Assembly: GCF_020687805.1 (NCBI RefSeq)
Contig: NZ_JAJEWQ010000003.1
Span: forward strand, 82,262-146,261
DNA: 64,000 nucleotides
Direction of reading: 5' to 3'
From: Planctobacterium marinum
GTDB taxonomy: Bacteria > Pseudomonadota > Gammaproteobacteria > Enterobacterales > Alteromonadaceae
The notes below the pieces were generated by a model. The model was given only the letters and a program-made list of their open reading frames with translations, did no database searches and was not told the origin of the DNA. This document shows positions 56,532 to 64,000 of the stretch, in pieces (positions within the stretch are counted from its first letter, which is position 1; every line of letters begins with the position of its first letter). The position numbers and the translations under genes were made by a program.

Positions 56532-56559
56532 AAAACGGGAGGCACTTGCCTCCCGTTTT
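56532..56559. terminator. Terminator between serA and purU (bidirectional)
   Basis: AAAACGGGAGGC-ACTT-GCCTCCCGTTTT, a perfect 12-bp stem with A and T tracts; ends serA and the convergent purU. Confidence 0.95.
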
Positions 56560-56583
56560 GATTCTGTTATTCGTTAGCATTAC

Positions 56584-57447
56584 TTAATCGAAAATTATCG
56601 AGCGTCGACCAGAGATGACTATTCTGTGTTGTAAATGCAGCTCTACCGCTCTCAACAGCGTTTCGGTTTCAATTGATTTCCCCATATTCACCAGTTCATC
56701 TGCCGTCTGACGATGCGTGATGGGTTTTACGTTTTGCATAATAATTGGGCCTTCATCCAGCTCTTCGGTCACATAGTGTGCTGTCGCCCCGATAAACTTT
56801 ACACCGTATTCTCTTGCCTGATGATACGGCCTGGCTCCCACAAACGCGGGTAACATGGAATGATGAATATTGATCATTCTGCCGGTCCATCTGGACAACA
56901 CATTAGGCGGTATAATTTGCATATATTTAGCCAGTACCACCACATCAATATTGTGTTCGTCGAATAAAGCCAGCGCCTTTTCTCCCTGTGCTACGCGGGT
57001 TTCCGGTGTAATGGGCAGATGATAGAAAGGCAAATCAAAACGTTTGGCATCCACTTCCATATCGGTGCGGTTACTGAGTACCAGGGTGGCTTCAGCGTTC
57101 CATTCGTGAGACAGTATTTTAGCCAACATGCCATAAAAACAAGGCAATTGCTTAGTTACCATAATGGCCATTTTCAGTGGTTTATCCAAAATTCGCAGAT
57201 CCAGCTCCAGATGAAAGCGACCATCCAGCTCCTGTCTTAACGCAGCAATAATGTCTTCTTTAGCAATAAGAAACGCATCTAACTCCCATTCCATTCTGGC
57301 AAAAAACATACGCGGCACCGCTTCAACATCCACGTATTGATCAAAATCGGTGATATTGCCTTTATTATTGTAAACGAACTGAGTCAGAGCAGCGGCGACT
57401 CCTTCCTGTAGTGGCCCTGATACCACTAATATTGCACGTATTGCCAT
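56584..57447 (-). CDS. purU: Formyltetrahydrofolate deformylase
   Basis: 287 residues from the ATG at 57447 (AAGAGA upstream; a longer frame to 57564 is ignored). N-terminal ACT-like domain (ILVVSGPLQEGVAAALTQF) and the formyl-transferase domain with INIHHSMLPAFVGARPYHQA and GATAHYVTEELDEGPI. Turns 10-formyl-THF into THF and formate. Convergent with serA; one-carbon balance links both. Confidence 0.96.
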   Translation of the reverse strand: MAIRAILVVSGPLQEGVAAALTQFVYNNKGNITDFDQYVDVEAVPRMFFARMEWELDAFLIAKEDIIAALRQELDGRFHLELDLRILDKPLKMAIMVTKQLPCFYGMLAKILSHEWNAEATLVLSNRTDMEVDAKRFDLPFYHLPITPETRVAQGEKALALFDEHNIDVVVLAKYMQIIPPNVLSRWTGRMINIHHSMLPAFVGARPYHQAREYGVKFIGATAHYVTEELDEGPIIMQNVKPITHRQTADELVNMGKSIETETLLRAVELHLQHRIVISGRRSIIFD

Positions 57448-57669
57448 TCTCTTAGCTTTGTGATTTCTGTGAACCTGTTCACTACTGATTACCTTGATTA
57501 TCACAGCATAATAGCCAGACAGGCTTTCTGAAAGTAGTTTCAGAAAAAAGCACGAGTTATACACACAATCGACCTTTACCTAATCGATTTATGGTTAAAA
57601 TCCGCGTCGCGCAGCAACCTGATAACGTGTACCATTCAGTTAACTCACTTTTGGATGCAGAGATAATTA

Positions 57670-58725
57670 ATGATAAAGGTTGCTTTAATTGGGTTCGGTA
57701 GTGTTGCACAAAACCTGCACCTGCCTTTGATTCGACATCAGTCGCAACTACAAATTACCGCCGTTGCCAGCTCAAAACCGGAATTGGTTGCAAACCTGGT
57801 TCCTGAGGCCCGGTGTTATGCCAATTACCAACAACTTTTAGCAGACTCTGACGCAGATTTAGTAGTTATCACCACACCGAATGAATTTCACTACCCCATC
57901 GCGATGCAAGCCCTAAAAGCCTCAAGGCACGTGGTTATAGAAAAACCGGTAGCGCTATTGCAAAAGGAAGTTCAGGCCATGCAGCACGAAGCGGAAGAGC
58001 ATGATGTGCGGTTATTTCCGTTTCATAATCGCCGTTGGGATGGTGATTTTCAGACCGTCGCCCATCTCATCAAAGAGGATCGCCTGGGCAAGGTTAAGCT
58101 TTTTGAATCTCATTTTGACCGATTCCGCCCTGAACCGACGGACAAATGGAAAGAAAAAGCCGGTCCCGGCAATGGCATCTGGTATGATTTGGGTCCGCAC
58201 TTGCTTGACCAGACCTTTCTGTTGTTTGGCATTCCCGAAGCCATCACTGCGCGCTTGCTTGCAACACGCCCCAATTCCAATACCACTGATTATTTTCATG
58301 TTCAGCTCCATTACAAAGACAAAGAAGTCCACCTGCGAGCCAGCAACCACAATGCGGCGCCCGTGCAACGGTTTCACGTTCAGGGGAATAAAGGAACCCT
58401 GGTAAAATATGAAATGGATGTTCAGGAAAATCAGCTCAAAGCGGGTCTCGCTATCACTGATGACAGCTATGGTATAGACGATGAAGCAAACTATGGCGTG
58501 CTCTACGAGGAAAGCGATCAGGGCTTGATATGCAGCCAACGTATCGCCACACTACCGGGTGCCTATCCGCAATTTTACCAACAGGTCGTTGACAGTATTC
58601 GCTATGACGCAACACCGCCGGTTTCTGTTGACGCGGCCATTGAAGTAGCTCGCTTTCTACAACTGGGCATGTTGAGTCAGGAACAGGGCAAAACGATTAA
58701 AGTCAGGCAGTTCCGGGAAGAATAA
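57670..58725 (+). CDS. Gfo/Idh/MocA-family oxidoreductase
   Basis: 351 residues. NAD(P)-binding GFGSVAQNLHLPLI and the EKPVALLQKEV catalytic-Lys region, then DLGPHLLDQTFLLFG as in the C-terminal domain of the family. Cytoplasmic dehydrogenase; substrate (often a sugar or inositol) unknown. Divergent from purU. Confidence 0.93.
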   Translation: MIKVALIGFGSVAQNLHLPLIRHQSQLQITAVASSKPELVANLVPEARCYANYQQLLADSDADLVVITTPNEFHYPIAMQALKASRHVVIEKPVALLQKEVQAMQHEAEEHDVRLFPFHNRRWDGDFQTVAHLIKEDRLGKVKLFESHFDRFRPEPTDKWKEKAGPGNGIWYDLGPHLLDQTFLLFGIPEAITARLLATRPNSNTTDYFHVQLHYKDKEVHLRASNHNAAPVQRFHVQGNKGTLVKYEMDVQENQLKAGLAITDDSYGIDDEANYGVLYEESDQGLICSQRIATLPGAYPQFYQQVVDSIRYDATPPVSVDAAIEVARFLQLGMLSQEQGKTIKVRQFREE

Positions 58726-58801
58726 CGTACCGCCGGACACAATTGTATGTTGTAATTAACCCATTCAGATATCGGAACACTGGTAATAGCTAAACCTCGC
58801 T

Positions 58802-61159
58802 ATGACAAAAACAACACTAAAGGGCTTTAACTCCCTCAGAACCCGAATTTTGCTTAATTTCTTGCTGGTACTCAGCATCGTCGTGATTGTCACCTTATAC
58901 ACAGTGCAGTCGGCCACCTATACTCACAGTACCGGACAGTTGATGTCTTATGCGCAAACCTCCGCCAGTGTGGTTGAAGATAAGATTTTAAACCGCTCTG
59001 TCTCGTTGCGGGATGCGCTCAATACCCTGAGTAAAGATTTTAGTTTTAAACAGTTGGTAGCCACCAGCGATGATGACACCGCCAGTTTACTGTCAGCACT
59101 GGTTAACTTTCAGGCCAGAGCGGGGGCTGACCTTGCCTGGGTGCAGAACAAAGACGGCCGTACGATAACCTCTAACCCGGAACTACCGGTAAAAGATCTC
59201 AATATTGATGCGCGGGACTTTTTAACCGATGGCATTCATTGGCACAGTGTTGAAGGTAAACTTTACCTGTTGCGCGCGATGCCGGTTAAGTTTGTAGAAA
59301 GCTCTCGTAATATTAATGCCTGGGTGTTGATGGGGGTGCTTGCAGAAAACCTGTTTAACGAGCGTCTCGCCAGCCTGACTGACCTGGATATCAGTCTGAT
59401 GTTTATCGGGGCGAAAAATCAATTGATAGCCACAACCCATGAGCCTGAATTTGCCAGCGAACTGGTGCAACAGACCATATTAACCAATGGGCAGCTCAAC
59501 CAATTTAACGGAGCATTGAGCCAATGGATTTACATTGCCAGTGATTTGGGCAGCTGGCGCGGATTACCCATGGAGCTGGTGCTTAGCACGATAGAGGACA
59601 AAGCGTACCTGTCTTACAACAGTTTATTGGGGCAACTCATCCTGATTCTGGTTATCGCCGCCGCGATGGCACTGGTGGCAGCCATGTTACTTTCAAACGG
59701 CATTACCCGCCCGGTTACTCGCCTGGTAGGTGTTGCCAACAAAATCCGTCAGGGCAATTATGTGCAGGAATTTCCCAAAGCCAGTACCAACGAAGTGGAG
59801 TCACTGTCTGATGCCATCCATTCGATGCAGGAAGGTATCAGGCAACGTGAACAGGAAATCCAACACCTGGCTTACTATGACACCCTGACCTTGTTGCCCA
59901 ATCGCAACCAATTCAAAAATCACCTGACACAACTGATTAAAAGCAATCCGGAGCGTCCATCAGCGGTCCTGATGATGGATCTTGACCGATTCAAAGAAAT
60001 AAACGACACCATCGGGCACGAGGCAGGTGATCAATTACTGAAAGAAATTGCTAATCGGTTAAAAGCCTTTGCTTATGAAGGGGTTTTTATCGCCCACATT
60101 GGTGGCGACGAATTTGCCATAGTGGTTGAAGATGTCAGTGGGCAGGATCCCAAAGCCGTTGCAGAGAACTTTTCAGGGTTATTCGATCGGCCATTTGTGA
60201 TTGAGCAACTCACTCTGGACGTAGATGTCAGCATGGGGGTAGCCACCTATCCAAACGATGCTGATTCAACGGAAGGTTTATTACAGTGTGCCGATATTGC
60301 GCTTTACAGTTGCAAAGGTAAGCATTTCCCCTATGCAATTTATCAGGACAAACTCAATAAGTATTCGGTGCAACGCCTCAGTCTGATGTCGGAACTACGA
60401 GGGGCATTGGCAGAAGGTCAGTTGCAGTTGTTTTATCAGCCTAAACTGGCCATTGCTGAGCGCAAAATTACCACGGCAGAATGTCTGATTCGCTGGATTC
60501 ATCCGGTGCATGGCTTTATCCCTCCCGATGAGTTTATTCCTTTAGCTGAACAAACTGGTGCCATTCGCGATGTCACCCATTGGGCGTTGCGGATCGCCTT
60601 TCAGCAATACAAACAATGGCAACAACAGGGCTTTGAAGTTGGCATGGCGGTGAATATTTCCGCTATTGATTTGGTGGATATGAAGCTGCCCACCTACGTC
60701 GCTGAATTGATGTCAGAGTTTGACGTAGACAATTCCATGCTGACCCTGGAAGTGACTGAAAGTGCGGTAATGTCTGATCCAGAAAGCGCTTTAAAAGCCC
60801 TGAACACACTCAGACGCATGGGAATCACCCTCTCCATCGATGATTTCGGAACCGGTTACTCTTCGATGGCCCAGCTGAAGAAAATGCCGGTAGATGAACT
60901 TAAAATCGATAAGGCTTTTGTGTTGGATCTGGCGAAAAGTGAAGATGATAAAATCATGGTTCGTACCCTGATGTCTTTAGCCCAAAATCTGGGACTAAAA
61001 ACGGTTGCTGAAGGGGTGGAAGATGGTGATACGCTAAACTTTTTACAGGAAGTAGGCTGTACCAAAGCACAGGGCTTTTACATGAGCCGGCCGTTGCCTG
61101 CGGATAAATTCAGTGAGTGGCTGGTAAGCTTTGACGCTAATGAGTATTTCCGGGATTAG
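58802..61159 (+). CDS. GGDEF-EAL protein with periplasmic sensor and HAMP
   Basis: 785 residues. TM1 about 13-37, a periplasmic domain of about 240 residues (Cache-like), TM2 about 275-298, HAMP (GITRPVTRLVGVANKIRQGN), GGDEF with intact GGDEF in HIGGDEFAIV, then EAL. The EAL motif reads ECL (AECLIRW), but the other catalytic residues (Asn, EVTES, DDFGTGYSSM, ELKIDK, EGVED) are present. Bifunctional or PDE-biased c-di-GMP enzyme. Ligand unknown. Confidence 0.93.
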   Translation: MTKTTLKGFNSLRTRILLNFLLVLSIVVIVTLYTVQSATYTHSTGQLMSYAQTSASVVEDKILNRSVSLRDALNTLSKDFSFKQLVATSDDDTASLLSALVNFQARAGADLAWVQNKDGRTITSNPELPVKDLNIDARDFLTDGIHWHSVEGKLYLLRAMPVKFVESSRNINAWVLMGVLAENLFNERLASLTDLDISLMFIGAKNQLIATTHEPEFASELVQQTILTNGQLNQFNGALSQWIYIASDLGSWRGLPMELVLSTIEDKAYLSYNSLLGQLILILVIAAAMALVAAMLLSNGITRPVTRLVGVANKIRQGNYVQEFPKASTNEVESLSDAIHSMQEGIRQREQEIQHLAYYDTLTLLPNRNQFKNHLTQLIKSNPERPSAVLMMDLDRFKEINDTIGHEAGDQLLKEIANRLKAFAYEGVFIAHIGGDEFAIVVEDVSGQDPKAVAENFSGLFDRPFVIEQLTLDVDVSMGVATYPNDADSTEGLLQCADIALYSCKGKHFPYAIYQDKLNKYSVQRLSLMSELRGALAEGQLQLFYQPKLAIAERKITTAECLIRWIHPVHGFIPPDEFIPLAEQTGAIRDVTHWALRIAFQQYKQWQQQGFEVGMAVNISAIDLVDMKLPTYVAELMSEFDVDNSMLTLEVTESAVMSDPESALKALNTLRRMGITLSIDDFGTGYSSMAQLKKMPVDELKIDKAFVLDLAKSEDDKIMVRTLMSLAQNLGLKTVAEGVEDGDTLNFLQEVGCTKAQGFYMSRPLPADKFSEWLVSFDANEYFRD

Positions 61160-61191
61160 CCTCGCCGAACGACGGCCGAGAGTTGACGAAA

Positions 61192-62472
61192 ATGGCACTA
61201 TCCCATACTGAACGTTTTATGCAACTTACCAGGTTGCTTGGTGATTTTGCTATTTTGTGGCGGGATTCGGTTTTTCAGGAAACGTCGCCAAAGTGGAGCA
61301 GTCACTATCCGGTACTCTATGAACAACTGTTAACAATTGATGATGAAGAGCTATGCAGACTCGAATCGTCAGCCACTGCACTTCATCACTTTATCAGTCA
61401 AACGCTACCGGGTTACAGCGAAATACTGGATGCTATCCGGTTACCAGTGCACCACCAGTCCATACATGCTCCAAAATTCGCTGATGTAGGTGTCCCTGGC
61501 AAAAAATGGCAGCAAATCACCGCTTTTTTAAGCGATTTTTTACAAAGACACCCATCGCAAAATACACACTTGCATGAACCTTTACCCGGAAAACTTTTAC
61601 CAGGACATCCATCCGAAAAAGTAAAAGCATCAGTTGCAGAGCTGGTAGATTGGTGCGCTGGAAAGTCTCACCTTGGCCGCACAGCCGCTTTAATTACCGG
61701 GCACAAGCTATATGCCATTGAGCGTGACGAAACTCTTTGCCGGGAGGGTGCATCACTGGCAAATAAAATGGGTGTCCTGGCAAATTTTAATTGCGCTGAT
61801 GTTTTGCAGCGAAATTTTACGTTTAATAACAGGCAACAGATTTTCGCTTTGCATGCCTGCGGTGATCTGCATAGAAGGTTAATAGCTGAATGGAAACACA
61901 GCGACTCCCCTGAATTAACACTGGCGCCCTGCTGCTATGAAAAGTGGTTACACGGCGATTATCAGCCACTATCTGAACTGGCAAAAAATAATAATCTAAA
62001 ATTGAGCAAGGATCAGGTACGATTAGCCATGCAGGAAACCGTTACAGCTTCACCCCGAGAGCAGGCCCAGATGCACAGGTTACAAATCTTGCGCCTCGCC
62101 TTTGACATTCTGCAAAGAGACATTCGCGGAACAGATAAATACTTACCTGCCCCATCACTGCCTTTATCAGCGGCAAACTGGCCGGTTACTGACATATTTA
62201 CATTTTTAGCAAACAAAAAAGACCTGAAGCTGCCGAAACTCATTGATACCGAATACTATACAAATAAAGCTCATTCACGCTATCAGCAGGTAAGACGATT
62301 GCAACTAGCCGCACAAGGGTTCAGACGCCCACTCGAACTGTGGTTGGTGAGCGATTTAGCACTTTATCTGGAAGAAGCAGGTATTCAGGTTACACTTCAG
62401 GAATTTTGTCCCCGGGAGTTATCCCCACGTAATATACAGCTGACCGCCTTCCGCTATCAATTATCTGGATAG
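61192..62472 (+). CDS. SAM-dependent methyltransferase-like protein (METTL25/TRMT13-like)
   Basis: About 426 residues from the ATG at 61192. A helical N-terminus of about 140 residues, then a Rossmann part beginning VDWCAGKSHLGRTAAL, YAIERDETLC, a middle FALHACGDLHRRL and LAPCCYEKW. The HxCGDL and PCCY motifs are typical of the METTL25/TRMT13-type methyltransferases. In gammaproteobacteria the target is not known; tRNA or another RNA is likely by family. Confidence 0.78.
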   Translation: MALSHTERFMQLTRLLGDFAILWRDSVFQETSPKWSSHYPVLYEQLLTIDDEELCRLESSATALHHFISQTLPGYSEILDAIRLPVHHQSIHAPKFADVGVPGKKWQQITAFLSDFLQRHPSQNTHLHEPLPGKLLPGHPSEKVKASVAELVDWCAGKSHLGRTAALITGHKLYAIERDETLCREGASLANKMGVLANFNCADVLQRNFTFNNRQQIFALHACGDLHRRLIAEWKHSDSPELTLAPCCYEKWLHGDYQPLSELAKNNNLKLSKDQVRLAMQETVTASPREQAQMHRLQILRLAFDILQRDIRGTDKYLPAPSLPLSAANWPVTDIFTFLANKKDLKLPKLIDTEYYTNKAHSRYQQVRRLQLAAQGFRRPLELWLVSDLALYLEEAGIQVTLQEFCPRELSPRNIQLTAFRYQLSG

Positions 62473-62522
62473 CCACCATAAATTATCCAGTTAACGGGAC
62501 AGCCATCAATACTTCAGGCATC

Positions 62523-62546
62523 AAAACTGTACTTCGGTACAGTTTT
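62523..62546. other. UUCG hairpin upstream of Y1 transposase gene
   Basis: AAAACTGTAC-TTCG-GTACAGTTTT, a perfect 10-bp stem with a TTCG tetraloop. Position 60 bases before the transposase ATG fits a REP/BIME-like target or end hairpin of a REP-associated tyrosine transposase. Confidence 0.65.
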
Positions 62547-62605
62547 CAAACTCACTGATTTGTGCAAAATAGAAGTGGTTCTTATCAGACTCAGGAGGAG
62601 TCCAG

Positions 62606-63588
62606 ATGCCAAAAGCCAGGCAAGCACAAATCAGCCTTGAAGATACCCCCTATTACCATTGTGTTTCCCGCTGTGTGCGCAGGGCCTATTTGTGTGGTCA
62701 GGACAAACTCACCGGTATCAGCTATGAACACCGCCGTCAGTGGGTTCAGGACCGGATTCATTTTTTATCTCAGATATTCGCCATTGATGTCTGTGCCTAT
62801 GCCGTAATGAGCAACCACACTCACCTTGTTTTACACATCCATAAAGCCTTGTCAGACAGCTGGGATACTGAAGAAGTAATTCACCGCTGGCACCGGTTAC
62901 ACAAAGGTACATTGCTGAGTCATCAGTTCCTGAATCCTGTGCAGCGACAACACATGCCTGAATCTCAAATGGCTACCCTTGAGGAAACTGTTGAAGTCTG
63001 GCGACAACGACTCACCGATATCAGCTGGTTTATGCGCTCATTAAACGAATACATTGCCAGAGAGGCCAACAGGGAAGATGAGTGTACGGGTCGCTTCTGG
63101 GAGGGACGTTTTAAATCTCAGGCCTTACTGGATGAAGCAGCACTTGCTGCATGCATGGCGTATGTGGATTTAAACCCAATCAGGGCCGGCATTGCCAAAA
63201 CGCCGGAACAATCTGACCATAACAGTATTCAGTATCGCATCAATGCTGCCAGAGCAGGTAAAACACCGCGATATCTGACACCTTTTGTCGGAAGTCACAA
63301 CGATGACAGGCCCCACGGCTTGCCTTTTCATTTAGCCGATTACCTGGCACTGGTGGATATCACCGGCAGAGCCATTGTACCCGATAAAAGAGGGCAATTG
63401 ACGGCTCTGTACCCGCGATTCTGCAGCGCATCAACATTACACCGATGCAGTGGCAGGAGCTTACCACCCAATTTGAGGATTGTTTCCACCACGCCGCGGG
63501 CAGTGAGTCTTATCTGGAGGCCTACCGGCATCGACACAAACTAAAACGGCTCAGAGATAAAAACAGTGCGATAAGATTATTGGGCTGA
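62606..63588 (+). pseudogene. Y1 (IS200/REP-associated) transposase, frameshifted
   Basis: Starts with ATG behind AGGAGG. HUH motif NHTHLVLHI and the conserved NEYIAREANRED...GRFWEGRFKSQAL region are intact, with the catalytic Tyr in NEY. As read the frame leaves the family pattern after DKRG at about 63392 and stops at 63544. One G more in the run at 63392..63394 restores AIDGSVPAILQRINI... to a stop at 63588, matching the usual C-terminus. So a single-base deletion or sequencing error breaks the gene. REP-associated tyrosine transposase type. Confidence 0.82.
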
Positions 63589-63615
63589 ACCAACATTAAT
63601 TAATCGCTTTCAATA

Positions 63616-63633
63616 CATTGTGGCCCCACAATG
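63616..63633. other. Hairpin downstream of Y1 transposase gene
   Basis: CATTGTG-GCCC-CACAATG, a 7-bp stem 28 bases after the restored end of the transposase frame. Its sequence differs from the upstream hairpin. Could be a right-end structure or a chance dyad. Confidence 0.4.
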
Positions 63634-63847
63634 GACCCGGCTTTGCCTTAATTTTGATTTCGATATGCTTCAGCGAGCAATTTTCTGAGGCACAGATTCA
63701 AATTAGACAATCAACCGCCCAAAAACTCTAATCTCAGCAAAATAATCCACCAAAACCCCGAATGAACAGCAAAACGGATTAAAGCGTTATATCAAACTAA
63801 GTTGAGACAAATTAAGCTGGGTGTCTTGATTATTAAAATGATTAAGG

Positions 63848-64000
63848 TCACTCTAAAAGGCCAAACTTATAGTGGTCTGAAATACTCAACATCAGGGCAT
63901 TAATCAGTGCGCCACCACTATCGCCATTTGTCATCACAACAAAACCATCCCCTTGATTTACAAAGGCTCGGAAGTTGTTGGTAAAGCCAAGATTTTTACC
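63848..64000 (-). CDS. Serine hydrolase, beta-lactamase family (C-terminus only)
   Basis: The final 50 residues, cut by the right window edge; the TGA stop is at 63848..63850. Reads GFTNNFRAFVNQGDGFVVMT, then NGDSGGALINALMLSISDHY, the typical closing segment of periplasmic beta-lactamase-like esterases after the HxG motif. The 5' part lies outside the window. Confidence 0.7.
   Translation of the reverse strand, partial: GKNLGFTNNFRAFVNQGDGFVVMTNGDSGGALINALMLSISDHYKFGLLE

Overview
The window looks like the chromosome of a marine gammaproteobacterium, most likely Alteromonadales/Alteromonadaceae. The main reason is the conserved block ubiI-ubiH-pepP-ygfB / zapA-ssrS(6S RNA) ... fau-rpiA-serA on the right, with metG, dcd and purU close by. 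The taxon is inferred from gene order and protein character; no search was run.

Left part (1 to about 40 kb) is an AT-rich accessory region with mostly short operons. It holds: a partial DsbA-like gene; an RND efflux pair with a divergent Crp/Fnr-type regulator; an alpha/beta hydrolase and two beta-lactamase-like serine hydrolases; a LamG-like secreted protein; two small unknown proteins; a ToxR/CadC-like membrane regulator; a DMT exporter with a LysR regulator; a chemosensory cluster (Tsx-like porin, solute-binding protein, methyl-accepting protein) with a second copy of the binding protein; a degenerate-GGDEF/EAL protein with an oxidoreductase; a two-component system next to a MacB/FtsX-type ABC transporter whose ATPase has lost key catalytic motifs; a flavodoxin-like quinone reductase; a DsbA-like/cyclase/nitroreductase operon; a TolB-like propeller; a large SAP-like/PD-(D/E)XK nuclease-like protein; an FG-GAP propeller; and an MBL-fold hydrolase with a divergent LysR regulator. 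The region ends in 1.9 kb of non-coding DNA with a degenerate repeat cluster and an ISL3 transposase remnant, next to tRNA-Pro(GGG).

Right part (40 to 64 kb) is GC-richer and mostly housekeeping: a small DUF6435-like protein, a TPR lipoprotein, dcd, metG, the ubiquinone hydroxylases, pepP, ygfB, zapA and 6S RNA. An inserted block (pirin, ribokinase, nucleoside hydrolase, a small zinc-ribbon membrane protein, DoxX) separates 6S RNA from fau. Then come rpiA, serA (with MetJ-like boxes), purU, a Gfo/Idh/MocA oxidoreductase, a GGDEF-EAL protein, a methyltransferase-like protein, a frameshifted Y1 (IS200/REP-type) transposase with flanking hairpins, and the end of another serine hydrolase. Nucleoside hydrolase, ribokinase and RpiA form a plausible nucleoside-to-ribose-5-phosphate route; Fau, PurU and SerA share one-carbon metabolism.

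The most interesting signal is a repeated motif, GTGAA-N6-GTGAA (11-bp period). I found it six times, always in an intergenic gap and in the same orientation relative to the likely target gene, including directly upstream of the OmpR-type response regulator. It suggests an undescribed regulon run by the ABC/two-component module, covering serine hydrolase, LamG protein, chemosensory cluster, EAL protein and flavodoxin/DsbA genes. Second is the stand-alone SAP-like/PD-(D/E)XK protein, a candidate defence or DNA-processing nuclease.
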